From Herbiconiux sp. (lineage in GTDB: Bacteria > Actinomycetota > Actinomycetes > Actinomycetales > Microbacteriaceae), in the NCBI RefSeq assembly GCF_004297105.1, contig NZ_SCVE01000001.1:79996-143995 (forward strand): a DNA stretch of 64,000 bases, given 5' to 3'. Under the pieces are notes generated by a model. It was not told the origin of the DNA. It saw nothing but the letters and a program-made list of their open reading frames with translations, and ran no database searches. Positions 43,991 through 52,262 of the stretch are shown here, in pieces; the first letter of the stretch is position 1, and each line of letters starts with the position of its first letter. Position numbers and translations under genes: made by a program.

Positions 43991-45331
43991 CTACTCGGTG
44001 GGCCATCCGCCCTCGATCGAGGTCAGAACCTGGTCTTGCGGGGTTCCGTTGATCCAGTCGACCATGCCCTTCCAGAACGTACCGGCACCGACCGCACCCG
44101 GCATCAGGTCGGACGCGTCGAAGCGGAACGTGGTGTTCGGGTCCTGCAGGATCTGGATGGCCTGCTGCAGGATGGGGCTCGTCGCGCTCTCCGGGTCGAG
44201 ACCCGTGTTCGCGGAGATGACTCCACCGAGCGCCACCCGGCTGTTCGCCCACTCGGGGCTCGAGAGGTACTCCTGCACCTTGACGGTGTCGGCGTCGTTC
44301 GAGAACGCGCCCACGATCTCGCCACCACCGGTGACGGCGGTCTCACCCTCGGTGACCGGCGGGGTCACGAAGGCCCAGATGTCGGCGTCGGGGCCGACGG
44401 TGGCGCCGGCATCCGTGAGGAAGCCGTCGAAGAACGAGGCCTGGTGGGTGAGCGAGCAGGTGCCCTGCGCCATACCCGTCGCAACGTCACCGAAAGCGGT
44501 GCTGTTGATCGACTTGACGTCACCGTAGCCCGCGTTCACGTAGCTCGGGTTGAGCAGGATGTCGCCCACCGAGGTGAAGGCCTCGGAGATCTTCGGGTCG
44601 GTGAACTTCACCTCGTTCTTCACCCACTGGTCGTAGACCTCGGGGCCCGACTGGCGAAGCACCAGGTCTTCGACCCAGTCTGTTCCCGGCCAGCCCGTGG
44701 CGTCGCCCGAGCCGAAACCAGCGCACCAGGGCTGCGTGCCCAGCGTGGTCTGCATCTTGGCGGTGAGGTCGAGCATCTCCTGGTAGGTCTTCGGAACCGT
44801 CCACCCGTTGTCGGCGAACTGCTTCGGGGAGTACCAGACGAAGCCCTTGACGCTCGCCATCAGCGGAGCGCCGTAGAAGGTGTCGTCGACCGTGCCGTAG
44901 GCCTTCCAGTCGCTCGACCAGTACTGGTCGACGTTCGACTCGACGCCTTCAGGGGCCTTCTGGATGAAGCCGCGCGACGCGAGGTCGGCGAGCAGACCCG
45001 GCTGCGGGAAGATCGCGAGGTCGGGCGGGTTGCCACCCTGCGCGCGGATGCCGATCTGAGACTCGAACTCCTTCGACGACTCGTACTGGATGTCGATGTT
45101 GTTCGCCTTCTCCCAGTCGGCCCAGGACTGCTCGAGCAGCTCGGCCTCGGTGTCGGCGATGGTGCCGTAGACGGTGACGACGCCGTCGGCCTCACCGACG
45201 GTGGGGGCTGAGCCTCCGTCGCTGCTGCCGCCCGCTCCGCCGGAGCATCCTGCGAGTACGAGACCGGCGCTGGCTGCGATTGCGATAGGCACCAGGACCC
45301 TGTGGACACGGCGGTTCGTGAAAGACCGCAT
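43991..45331 (-). CDS. Sugar ABC transporter substrate-binding lipoprotein
   Basis: A 446-residue secreted lipoprotein. The N-terminus ASAGLVLAGCSGG carries the lipobox (LAGC) after a basic, hydrophobic signal peptide. The mature region is a family 1 solute-binding protein (VVTVYGTIADTEAELLEQSWADWEKANNI, read in parts; YSPKQFADNGWTVPKTYQEMLDL; AFFDGFLTDAG-like AsnFF replaced). The order binding protein-permease-permease, with LacI upstream, matches alpha-glucoside importers (AglEFG). ATG 45331 follows GAGGAGAAGAA. Three LacI-type half sites or palindromes lie upstream. Confidence 0.93.
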   Translation of the reverse strand: MRSFTNRRVHRVLVPIAIAASAGLVLAGCSGGAGGSSDGGSAPTVGEADGVVTVYGTIADTEAELLEQSWADWEKANNIDIQYESSKEFESQIGIRAQGGNPPDLAIFPQPGLLADLASRGFIQKAPEGVESNVDQYWSSDWKAYGTVDDTFYGAPLMASVKGFVWYSPKQFADNGWTVPKTYQEMLDLTAKMQTTLGTQPWCAGFGSGDATGWPGTDWVEDLVLRQSGPEVYDQWVKNEVKFTDPKISEAFTSVGDILLNPSYVNAGYGDVKSINSTAFGDVATGMAQGTCSLTHQASFFDGFLTDAGATVGPDADIWAFVTPPVTEGETAVTGGGEIVGAFSNDADTVKVQEYLSSPEWANSRVALGGVISANTGLDPESATSPILQQAIQILQDPNTTFRFDASDLMPGAVGAGTFWKGMVDWINGTPQDQVLTSIEGGWPTE

Positions 45332-45389
45332 TTCTTCTCCTCATTGAGTGACTGCGCCCCGAAGTGGTGCAAGGGTGGCGCGTTGTAGG

Positions 45390-45402
45390 GAAACCTTTCC
45401 AT
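45390..45402. promoter_or_regulatory. LacI-type operator candidate near the binding-protein start
   Basis: GGGAAACCTTTCC is a near-palindrome (GGAAA / TTTCC around CC) about 60 bases upstream of the binding-protein start, a position that would overlap its promoter or leader. Confidence 0.5.
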
Positions 45403-45462
45403 AACTCAGAGGAAATCACAAGCCGATTTGCCGGGTCGTGACAAGGTAACGATTTGGTTGCA

Positions 45463-45474
45463 GAGAGCGCTCTC
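45463..45474. promoter_or_regulatory. Palindromic operator GAGAGCGCTCTC
   Basis: A perfect 12-bp palindrome with central CG, as in LacI/GalR-family operators. It lies in the middle of the 258-bp divergent region between the sugar importer and its lacI gene. Confidence 0.6.
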
Positions 45475-45543
45475 ACGGATCCGCGTGAGTATGCGGATGT
45501 GGAAAATCTGTTCCACAATTCGAGCCATCTGAGGCTAGAATTC

Positions 45544-45557
45544 TGGAAACGATTGCA
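45544..45557. promoter_or_regulatory. LacI-type operator TGGAAACGATTGCA
   Basis: This 14-mer fits the CcpA/LacI consensus TGNNANCGNTNNCA at every fixed position. It lies 33 bases before the lacI GTG start, so it is probably the autoregulatory site. Confidence 0.65.
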
Positions 45558-45589
45558 GAAAGCGATCACGCCAGCGCAAGGAGGCCGCC

Positions 45590-46615
45590 GTGTCGGGCAT
45601 CGAGGACGTCGCACGGCTCGCCGGAGTCTCGAAGGCCACCGTCTCGCGCGCCCTGAGCGGCCGCGGCTACGTCGCCCCGCCCACGCGCCTCCGCGTCTCC
45701 GAGGCCGCGGCCAGCCTCGGCTACGTGGTCTCGTCGAGCGCCTCGAGCCTCGTCACGGGCCGCACGAGCAACGTGGGCGTCATCATCCCGGTGATCAACC
45801 AGTGGTTCTTCTCGAGCATCATCGAGGGGGTCGAGCGGGCGCTCGTCGAGCGCGGCTACGACCTGATGCTCTACAACCTCACGAAGACCCATGAAGAGCG
45901 CTCCCGCGTGTTCGAGTACTACCTCGTGCGCAAGCGCGTCGACGCCGTGATCGCGGTGACCCTCGAGATCACGCCGGAGGAGGCCGAGACGCTGCTGGCG
46001 CTCGGCAAGCCGATCGCGGGCATCGGTGGCCCCTTGGAGGGCATCCCGACGCTGAGCATCGACGACGTGGCCGCCTCGCGCCTCGCCACCGAACACCTGC
46101 TCCTGCTCGGCCACCGCGACATCGTGCACGTGGGCGGCGATGTCGACGAGCAGATGGACTTCCACGTGCACTCCAAGCGCCTGAAGGGCTACATGGAGGC
46201 ATTGACGGCGGCGGGGATCGCTTACGACGAGACCTCCTACATCGCCGCGCGCTTCGACATCCCGGGCGGCTACTCGGTGGCGAAGCAGCTGCTCGGTGAC
46301 CCGCGCCGCCGGCCCACGGCGATCTTCGCCGCGTCGGACGAGGTGGCGATCGGCGTGATCCTCGCAGCTCGAGAACTCGGCATCTCGGTGCCCGACGATC
46401 TGTCGGTGATCGGCATCGACGGCCATCCGCTCGCCGAGATGTTCGGCCTCACCACGGTGGTGCAGCGCCCCGACCTGCAGGGCGAGCAAGCGGTGGACTG
46501 GGTCATCCGCCAGCTGGAGCAGCCCGGGTGGACTCCCCCCGTGCACCACACCACGGTGCCCGCGAACCTCCTCATCCGCTCCTCGACGGCGCCACCCCGC
46601 CGCCCGACCCCCTGA
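45590..46615 (+). CDS. LacI-family transcriptional regulator
   Basis: A 341-residue repressor. The N-terminal HTH is IEDVARLAGVSKATVSRALSGRGYVAPPTRLRV (read in parts), with hinge helix SSASSLVTGRTSNVG. The periplasmic-binding-like effector domain begins at VGVIIPVINQWFFSSIIEGVE and ends with GIDGHPLAEMFGLTTVVQR. It starts with GTG 45590 after AAGGAGGCCGCC. Divergent from a CUT1 importer, it most likely represses that operon and itself until a sugar binds. The ligand is not predictable from the visible residues. Confidence 0.95.
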   Translation: MSGIEDVARLAGVSKATVSRALSGRGYVAPPTRLRVSEAAASLGYVVSSSASSLVTGRTSNVGVIIPVINQWFFSSIIEGVERALVERGYDLMLYNLTKTHEERSRVFEYYLVRKRVDAVIAVTLEITPEEAETLLALGKPIAGIGGPLEGIPTLSIDDVAASRLATEHLLLLGHRDIVHVGGDVDEQMDFHVHSKRLKGYMEALTAAGIAYDETSYIAARFDIPGGYSVAKQLLGDPRRRPTAIFAASDEVAIGVILAARELGISVPDDLSVIGIDGHPLAEMFGLTTVVQRPDLQGEQAVDWVIRQLEQPGWTPPVHHTTVPANLLIRSSTAPPRRPTP

Positions 46616-46632
46616 CCCCCTGACCCCCTCGC

Positions 46633-46685
46633 GACCCGTCGATTTGGCCCTGGACGAGCGCTCTTACGACCAAAATCGACGGGTC
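46633..46685. repeat. Dispersed palindrome, GATTTT variant (after lacI)
   Basis: GACCCGTCGATTTGGCC (46633-46649) pairs with GACCAAAATCGACGGGTC (46668-46685) apart from one T. It lies between the convergent lacI and rplL genes. It shares CCGTC-GATTTTGG with the copy after gabT (28949). Confidence 0.85.
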
Positions 46686-46702
46686 ACCGGGAGTTAACGA
46701 CG

Positions 46703-46730
46703 GATGCCCCGCACCGAAGTGCAGGGCATC
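46703..46730 (-). terminator. Terminator hairpin after rplL
   Basis: GATGCCCCGCAC (46703-46714) and GTGCAGGGCATC (46719-46730) pair with one mismatch around CGAA. It lies 18 bases past the rplL stop and likely ends the rplJL transcript. Confidence 0.75.
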
Positions 46731-46748
46731 GCGTACGTGCAGCTGAGA

Positions 46749-47138
46749 CTACTTGAGGGTGACGGTCGCGCCGGCCTCTTCGAGCTGAGCCTTGGCCTTC
46801 TCGGCGGTCTCCTTGTTGACGCCCTCGAGGACGGCCTTGGGAGCGCCGTCAACGACTGCCTTCGCCTCACCGAGGCCGAGGCTGGTGAGTGCGCGCACCT
46901 CCTTGATGACCTGGATCTTCTTGTCGCCGGCGGCCTCGAGGACGACGTCGAACTCCGTCTTCTCCTCGACCTCTTCGGCGGCAGCGCCACCGCCGGCAGC
47001 GGCAGGGCCGGCAACGGCGACGGGGGCGGCGGCGGTGACCTCGAAGGTCTCCTCGAATGCCTTGACGAACTCGCTGAGCTCGATGAGCGTGAGCTCCTTG
47101 AACGCGTCAAGCAGTTCCTCGGTGGAAAGCTTTGCCAT
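46749..47138 (-). CDS. rplL: 50S ribosomal protein bL12 (L7/L12)
   Basis: A 129-residue ribosomal stalk protein. The N-terminal dimerisation domain is [27 protein letters not shown], a flexible Ala/Gly/Pro hinge follows (about 35-60), and the C-terminal domain has [44 protein letters not shown] (read in parts), which recruits translational GTPases. Multiple copies bind bL10. It is 51 bp downstream of rplJ. Confidence 0.98.
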   Translation of the reverse strand: MAKLSTEELLDAFKELTLIELSEFVKAFEETFEVTAAAPVAVAGPAAAGGGAAAEEVEEKTEFDVVLEAAGDKKIQVIKEVRALTSLGLGEAKAVVDGAPKAVLEGVNKETAEKAKAQLEEAGATVTLK

Positions 47139-47189
47139 GATGTTCTCCTTGATTTGGTAGTTAGTTCAACCGCGGGATGAGCCGGAAGC

Positions 47190-47705
47190 TCAGGACGCGG
47201 ACTCCTGCTTCTCACGCAGCGCATCGACCGTGCGAACGGCCTTCGACAGCGGTGCGTTGAAGAGATATGCGGCACCGAACAGCGAAGCCTTGAAGGCACC
47301 GGCGAGCTTCGCCAGCAGCACTTCACGGGATTCGAGGTCGGCGAGCTTGGTGACCTCTTCGGCGGAGAGAGGGTTACCGTCGAAGTAACCGCCCTTCACG
47401 ACCAGCAGAGGGTTTGCCTTGGCAAAGTCACGCAGCGACTTGGCGACGGCCACGGGGTCACCGTGGACGAAGGCGATTGCGGACGGACCGGCGAGCTCGT
47501 CGTCGAACGACGAGATGCCGGCGTTGTTCGCCGCGATCTTGGTCAGCGTGTTCTTTACCACGGCGTATGACGCGTGCTCACGGATGGAGCCACGCAGCGT
47601 CTTCAGCTGCGCGACCGTGAGACCGCGATACTCGGTCAGCAGTACGGCGGTCGAGCTCTGGAAAAGTTCCGTGAGCTCGGCAACCGAGGCTTCCTTGTTC
47701 GCCAT
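47190..47705 (-). CDS. rplJ: 50S ribosomal protein uL10
   Basis: A 171-residue stalk base protein. [29 protein letters not shown] is the N-terminal rRNA-binding domain, followed by [17 protein letters not shown], and a C-terminal helix that binds L7/L12 dimers. The frame stays open upstream to 47810, but ATG 47705 is the family start. A leader with a rho-independent terminator lies upstream, the usual site for L10-L12 autoregulation. Confidence 0.98.
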   Translation of the reverse strand: MANKEASVAELTELFQSSTAVLLTEYRGLTVAQLKTLRGSIREHASYAVVKNTLTKIAANNAGISSFDDELAGPSAIAFVHGDPVAVAKSLRDFAKANPLLVVKGGYFDGNPLSAEEVTKLADLESREVLLAKLAGAFKASLFGAAYLFNAPLSKAVRTVDALREKQESAS

Positions 47706-47927
47706 GGCGCTCCTAGTAATCGATAGTGTCGGCCTGGGTGACCACCGATACGGAGCTCCGAATGAAAAAAGCTCCGGCGCAGGAGGCCGGAGCGAGAGAA
47801 CGCGTTTCACCGCGAGAACTTACTTCGTACACCTGCGCAGGTCTTCGCTCACGCGAATCTTCGATCTTCTTCCTTCACAGGAAGAGGATGACCGGCGGTC
47901 TTTGGCCTCCGAAAGACTAGCACACCG
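47706..47927 (-). promoter_or_regulatory. L10 leader region upstream of rplJ
   Basis: This 222-bp non-coding stretch on the minus strand leads into rplJ. It contains paired segments (GAGCGAAGAC/ CTGCGCAGG) and ends in a terminator hairpin with a six-T tract (47765-47793), 60 bases before the rplJ start. In many bacteria free L10-L12 complex binds this leader and promotes termination. The RNA kink-turn itself was not verified. Confidence 0.7.
47765..47793 (-). terminator. Attenuator terminator in the rplJL leader
   Basis: On the minus strand GCTCCGGCCTCC...GGAGC: stem GCTCCGG / CCGGAGC around a nine-base loop, followed by TTTTTT. This is the most canonical rho-independent terminator in the window, and it precedes rather than follows a gene. 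Confidence 0.88.
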
Positions 47928-49565
47928 TCAGACGGCCTGCATCCGCACGGTCACGAGGGTGCCCCGGCCCGGTGCGGACTCGAGGGCGATCGTGGCGCCG
48001 TTCGCCTCGGCGAGCGCCCGGGCGACACTCAGCCCCAGGCCGAGACCCGGGACCGCCTCCGAGCGCGACGACGGAGCCCGGTAGAACCGGTCGAACGCGT
48101 GCTCGCGTTCGTTCTCGTTCATACCCACCCCTGAATCCGAGACCTCGAGCACCACGGCCTTCCCTGCACGACGGAGCCCCACCACGATCGTGCCTCCGGC
48201 CGGCGTGAACTGCACGGCATTGGCCACGATCGCCTCGACCAGCGTCGACAGGTCGCGCGCCGAGAACACGACCACGTCGCCCTCGGGGTGCTTCTCCACA
48301 TCGAGAACGACGGCGAAGTCGATGTGCTTCTGCTCGGCCGCCTTCGCACCATCCCGGCAGGCGAGCCGCACCACGTCGGCCGCCGCCGTTCGATCGCCCG
48401 ACGCGTTCACCACGGTCGCGCGTCCCGCGGCGATCAACTGGTTCACGATGCCCATCTGGCGTTCGGCAGCCCGGCGGATGATGGCCGCCTGCGCCGCGGC
48501 CGTCGCATCCGTCGACCCCTCGAGCAGACCGGCGTGGCCGAGGATGGCGGTGAGCGGCGTCTTCAGCTCGTGCCCGACGTCGTCGAGGAACGAGTCGCGC
48601 ACCTCGACGGCCTGCACGAGCTCGGTGACGTCGTGACCGACCATCACGATGGCCCTCAGTTCGCCGTCTGCACCGTGCACCGGTCGGACGACGACGTCGA
48701 TGACGATCTGGCTGCCGGGCGATCCGACGAAGATCCTCCTGGGCTCGACCGCATCGCCGGAGAGCACCTGCTCGATCGCCACCAGTCCGAGCGGCACACC
48801 CCTCTGCCCCCTCGCGTCGTAGAGCTCTACCGGGCCACCCCGGAGGTCGAGGTCGGGCCGGCCCGCCCGGGCACCCACGGCGAGCGCGGCCGAGTTCGCC
48901 AACACCGCACGGCCGTCGAGATCGAAGATCGCGAGCGGATGCGGCGAGGTCTCCACGACGGCCTCGATCGTGAGCGTCGCCTCGGTCGAACTCTGGCGAG
49001 CAGCTTCGGCCTGCGCCGCCTCGTCGTCGCCACGGCGCTGCCGGCGGGCGAGGTCGCGCCCCACCCATGCGGTCGCCACGGCGAAGAGCGAGACGGTCAC
49101 GGGCAAGGTGAGCACCCGCGCCAGGTCGCTCGGGGACTCGACTCCGGATCCGTCACGGATCAGCGGGTAGGCCGTGACGAATCCCGTGCCGACCACGCCG
49201 GCCACGATGAGCGGCCACGGGAAGGCGAACGACAGCCACGCCAGTGGGAAGATCACCAGCACTCCCGCGGCCGACAAGTGATCGATCACAGAAGCGCGGA
49301 TGAGCGCACAGGCCACCATGTCGGCCAGCGGGATCAGAGCGAACCAGAGGCTCCCGACAGGACCCTTGGAGCCGGAGCGGGTCGAGCTCACCACCACCAT
49401 CACCGAGGTGAGGACCACGATGGTGAGGGCCCCGATCAGATACTCGGCGCCGATCAGGGTCGGGTCGATCACGCCGATCGAACCGGTGATGATCCCGACG
49501 GCGATGAGGAGCGCGATCTGGGCGAACGGCTGACGACGAGCAGCGATCCTCACCGAGTATTCCAT
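47928..49565 (-). CDS. Orphan PAS-containing sensor histidine kinase
   Basis: A 545-residue kinase. About six hydrophobic segments in the first 170 residues form a membrane sensor. A PAS domain follows (AVVETSPHPLAIFDLDGRAVLAN; IVMVGHDVTELVQAVEVRD). The dimerisation domain has the phosphoacceptor His in FLDDVGHELKTPLTAILGHAG. The ATPase has N box IVANAVQFTPAGG, G1 VSDSGVGM and G2 GLGLGLSVARALAEANG. No response regulator is adjacent. ATG 49565 is chosen; a longer frame to 49607 is possible. It lies between a two-TM peptide gene and the rplJL leader. Confidence 0.9.
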   Translation of the reverse strand: MEYSVRIAARRQPFAQIALLIAVGIITGSIGVIDPTLIGAEYLIGALTIVVLTSVMVVVSSTRSGSKGPVGSLWFALIPLADMVACALIRASVIDHLSAAGVLVIFPLAWLSFAFPWPLIVAGVVGTGFVTAYPLIRDGSGVESPSDLARVLTLPVTVSLFAVATAWVGRDLARRQRRGDDEAAQAEAARQSSTEATLTIEAVVETSPHPLAIFDLDGRAVLANSAALAVGARAGRPDLDLRGGPVELYDARGQRGVPLGLVAIEQVLSGDAVEPRRIFVGSPGSQIVIDVVVRPVHGADGELRAIVMVGHDVTELVQAVEVRDSFLDDVGHELKTPLTAILGHAGLLEGSTDATAAAQAAIIRRAAERQMGIVNQLIAAGRATVVNASGDRTAAADVVRLACRDGAKAAEQKHIDFAVVLDVEKHPEGDVVVFSARDLSTLVEAIVANAVQFTPAGGTIVVGLRRAGKAVVLEVSDSGVGMNENEREHAFDRFYRAPSSRSEAVPGLGLGLSVARALAEANGATIALESAPGRGTLVTVRMQAV

Positions 49566-49618
49566 CGGCCATCCCCCGATCAGCACACCCCTGCGCTTTC
49601 GGGCCACTTTACGGCAAC

Positions 49619-49658
49619 GAGGCGCCGATCCGCCCCGTGGGGCTGGAGTCGGCGCCTC
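49619..49658. terminator. Nested hairpin upstream of the orphan kinase
   Basis: GAGGCGCCGA (49619-49628) and TCGGCGCCTC (49649-49658) are exact 10-bp arms that enclose a CCCC/GGGG inner stem. It lies 25 bases after the 54-residue membrane protein's stop on the minus strand and before the kinase, so it probably terminates the former. Confidence 0.8.
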
Positions 49659-49682
49659 GTGAGGTGCTCGTGAACCGGGCGG

Positions 49683-49847
49683 TCAGACCCGGCGGTTGCC
49701 CGTGATGGCACGAACGATGAAGACGATCACCGCGAGCACCAGCAGGATGAGGCCCACCCAGAGCAGGAAGTTGAGCGAGGAGACGAAGCCTCCCGTGAAG
49801 AGCAGTACGACGGCGATCACGGCGATCACGATCAGCAGGATGTTCAT
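49683..49847 (-). CDS. Small two-helix membrane protein (54 aa)
   Basis: ATG 49847 to TGA 49683. Two hydrophobic segments (NILLIVIAVIAVVLLFTGG and LNFLLWVGLILLVLAVIVFI) are joined by a short loop, and the tail is VRAITGNRRV. The shape matches small hydrophobic proteins common in actinobacteria. A GAAAGGTAG element lies about ten bases upstream. A nested terminator follows. It lies between two sensor kinases; whether it is a modulator of one is speculation. No family name is assigned. Confidence 0.75.
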   Translation of the reverse strand: MNILLIVIAVIAVVLLFTGGFVSSLNFLLWVGLILLVLAVIVFIVRAITGNRRV

Positions 49848-49946
49848 GGGTTTTCACTACCTTTCGGGCTCGGGGTCATCCCCCTCGGCCAAGTTGCCGT
49901 GATTTTCACCGTACCCCGATCGGGGGACAAACGGACTTTCCCGGTC

Positions 49947-51353
49947 TCAGCCCACCAGCGGCAGCCGAACGATGAACTCGGTCTCCCCCGGCTCGCTGCG
50001 CACCGCGACCGACCCGTTGTGCGCATCCACCACCGCTTTGACGATGGCCAGCCCGAGCCCGGTACTGCCCGCGTGCCGTGATCGCGACGAGTCGCCGCGC
50101 ACGAAGCGCTCGAAGAGAGTGGGCACGAGCTCTGCATCGATGCCCGGGCCGTCGTCGGTGATTCGGATCACGGCCTCGTCGCCCTCCGCCGCCACGGAGA
50201 CGAGCACGGTCGTTCCGGCCGGCGTGTGCACGCGCGCGTTCGCGAGGAGGTTCGCCACCACCTGCAGCAGGCGATGCGCGTCACCCGACACGGTGACGGG
50301 CTCTTCGGGCAGGTCGAGGTCCCAGTCGTGATCGGGGCCTGCGACGTGCGCGTCGCTCACCGCGTCGACCACGACGAGCGAGAGATCGACCTCGCTCATC
50401 GCCAGCTCGGGTTTCGCGTCGAGACGGGCCAGCAGCAGCAGATCCTCGACGAGGGTCGTCATCCGCGTGGCCTCCGACTCGATCCGGCCGAGCGAGTGCG
50501 ACACATCCTTGGGCAGGTCGGGCGCCGTACGACGGGTGAGCTCGGCGTAACCACGGATCGACGCGAGCGGCGTGCGCAGTTCGTGGCTGGCATCCGCCAC
50601 GAACTGCCGTACCTTGTTCTCGCTCTGCTGGCGGGAGCTGAGAGCGGATGCGACGTGCTCGAGCATCCGGTTGAACGCCAGCCCCACGCGACCCACTTCG
50701 CTGCGCGGATCGGTGTCTTCTGCGGGCACCCTCTCGGCGAGCGCCACATCGCCGCGGTCGAGCTGCAGCTCGGCCACCCGGGTGGCCGTGGCGGTGACCC
50801 GCTCGAGCGGGCGCAGGGCGAACCGCAGGATGAGCAGCCCGACGATGCCGGCCAGCAGCATGACACTGAGCGTCACGATCACGGTCACCACGATCTGACG
50901 GGAGATCGTGCTGTCGACATCGGCGAGCGGCAGCCCCGTCACCACGATGTCGCCGGCCGTGGTGACCACCTGCGACTCGATCCGGTAGGTGCCGAGGCCG
51001 TCGATGGAGACGGTGACGGGTTCGCGGCTCGCCTCGACGCCGTCGAGCGAGGTGAGCGCAGCGGCGGGGAGCGACTGGGCCTGCCCGTTCTGGTCGAGCA
51101 CGATGCCGTCGGTGGCGGACCCGCCCGAGACGACGACCACCATCGTTCCCGACGCCTGCCCCAGTGAGAAGCCCGGCTGTGGGCCCTGACTCGTGACCTG
51201 CCTGATGGTGCGGTCGGAAGCCTCCGTGAGCTGGCCGTCGAGCTGGTTGAGCAGCACGCCGTTGAGGGCGAGGGTACTGACGAGCCCGATGATGACGCCG
51301 GCCAGCGCGATGAGGCCGAGCACGCTCAGGATCAGCGTGCGGCGCAGTGTCAC
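49947..51353 (-). CDS. Two-component sensor histidine kinase
   Basis: A 468-residue HAMP kinase: TM1 near residues 9-30, an extracytoplasmic domain (about 31-165), TM2 (about 170-190), HAMP (ALRPLERVTATATRVAELQ), HisKA with the phosphoacceptor in FVADASHELRTPLASIRGYAEL, and HATPase with NARVHTPAGT (N box), DDGPGID (G1), FERFVRGD (F box) and GLGLAIVKAVVDAHNG (G2). GTG 51353 overlaps the response regulator stop (GTGA), so the two are co-translated. The class resembles mycobacterial TcrY or MtrB-like kinases; the signal is unknown. Confidence 0.95.
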   Translation of the reverse strand: MTLRRTLILSVLGLIALAGVIIGLVSTLALNGVLLNQLDGQLTEASDRTIRQVTSQGPQPGFSLGQASGTMVVVVSGGSATDGIVLDQNGQAQSLPAAALTSLDGVEASREPVTVSIDGLGTYRIESQVVTTAGDIVVTGLPLADVDSTISRQIVVTVIVTLSVMLLAGIVGLLILRFALRPLERVTATATRVAELQLDRGDVALAERVPAEDTDPRSEVGRVGLAFNRMLEHVASALSSRQQSENKVRQFVADASHELRTPLASIRGYAELTRRTAPDLPKDVSHSLGRIESEATRMTTLVEDLLLLARLDAKPELAMSEVDLSLVVVDAVSDAHVAGPDHDWDLDLPEEPVTVSGDAHRLLQVVANLLANARVHTPAGTTVLVSVAAEGDEAVIRITDDGPGIDAELVPTLFERFVRGDSSRSRHAGSTGLGLAIVKAVVDAHNGSVAVRSEPGETEFIVRLPLVG

Positions 51354-52120
51354 AGTGCCGGCTTCAGCATGTACCCGGCTCCGCGCACGGTGTGGATCAT
51401 CGGCGGGCGGCCGGCATCCACCTTCTTGCGGAGGTAGGAGATGTAGATCTCCACGACGCTCGACTTGCCGCCGAAGTCGTAGCTCCACACCCGGTCGAGG
51501 ATCTGCGCCTTCGAGAGCACGCGGCGTGGATTGCGCATCAGGTAGCGCAGCAGCTCGAACTCGGTGGCGGTGAGTTCGATCGACTGGCCGTCGCGGAACA
51601 CCTCGTGGCTGTCCTCGTCGAGCTCGAGGTCGCCCACGGTCACCACGGGGTCGTCGGCGTCGGCGACGACGAGCGTGGAGCGACGGATGAGGCCGCGCAG
51701 CCGCGCGACGAGCTCCTCGAGGCTGAACGGCTTGGTGACGTAGTCGTCGCCGCCCGCGGTGAGGCCGGCGATGCGGTCATCGAGGGCGTCCTTCGCCGTG
51801 AGGAAGAGCACCGGGGTCTCGTTGCCGTCGCCGCGCATCCGGCTCAGCACCTGGAGGCCGTCGATGTCGGGCAGCATCACATCGAGCACGATCACGTCGG
51901 GCTTGAACTCCCGGGCCAGGGTGATGGCCTGGCGGCCCTCGCTCGCACTCTTGACCTCCCAGCCCTCGTAGCGCAGGGCCATCGAGAGAAGATCGGTGAG
52001 GGTGTTCTCGTCGTCGACGACGAGGGCGCGCACGGGCGATCCATCGGCCCGTCGCAGTTTCGGCTGCTTGGTCGCAGCGCTGGACGAGTTGCCGGAGATG
52101 AGGGAGCCGTCGAAAGTCAC
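51350..52120 (-). CDS. OmpR/PhoB-family response regulator
   Basis: A 256-residue regulator. The receiver domain (about 30-145) has acidic pocket VVDDENT, phospho-Asp in VIVLDVMLPDIDGL, switch Thr in VLFLTAKDA and Lys in DDYVTKPFS. The winged-helix DNA-binding domain follows (ELTATEFELLRYLMRNPRRVLSKAQILDRVW; YISYLRKKVDAG; HTVRGAGYML, read in parts). An N-terminal extension of about 30 residues precedes the receiver. It is co-translated with the kinase at 49947. Such TcrXY/PhoP-like pairs respond to envelope or metabolic signals. Confidence 0.96.
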   Translation of the reverse strand: MTFDGSLISGNSSSAATKQPKLRRADGSPVRALVVDDENTLTDLLSMALRYEGWEVKSASEGRQAITLAREFKPDVIVLDVMLPDIDGLQVLSRMRGDGNETPVLFLTAKDALDDRIAGLTAGGDDYVTKPFSLEELVARLRGLIRRSTLVVADADDPVVTVGDLELDEDSHEVFRDGQSIELTATEFELLRYLMRNPRRVLSKAQILDRVWSYDFGGKSSVVEIYISYLRKKVDAGRPPMIHTVRGAGYMLKPAL

Positions 52121-52262
52121 AGTTCCCAGTATTGGCAGTTTGCTATGAACAGTCTATGAACGCCTGATGGTGTCGCTGTGAGTCGGCGAGGTCGCTGTCG
52201 CCGATGGCGGGTGATGCGGGTCGGTGCCCTGCGTTGTCCCCGGGGTGGGTGAGAATGGACGG

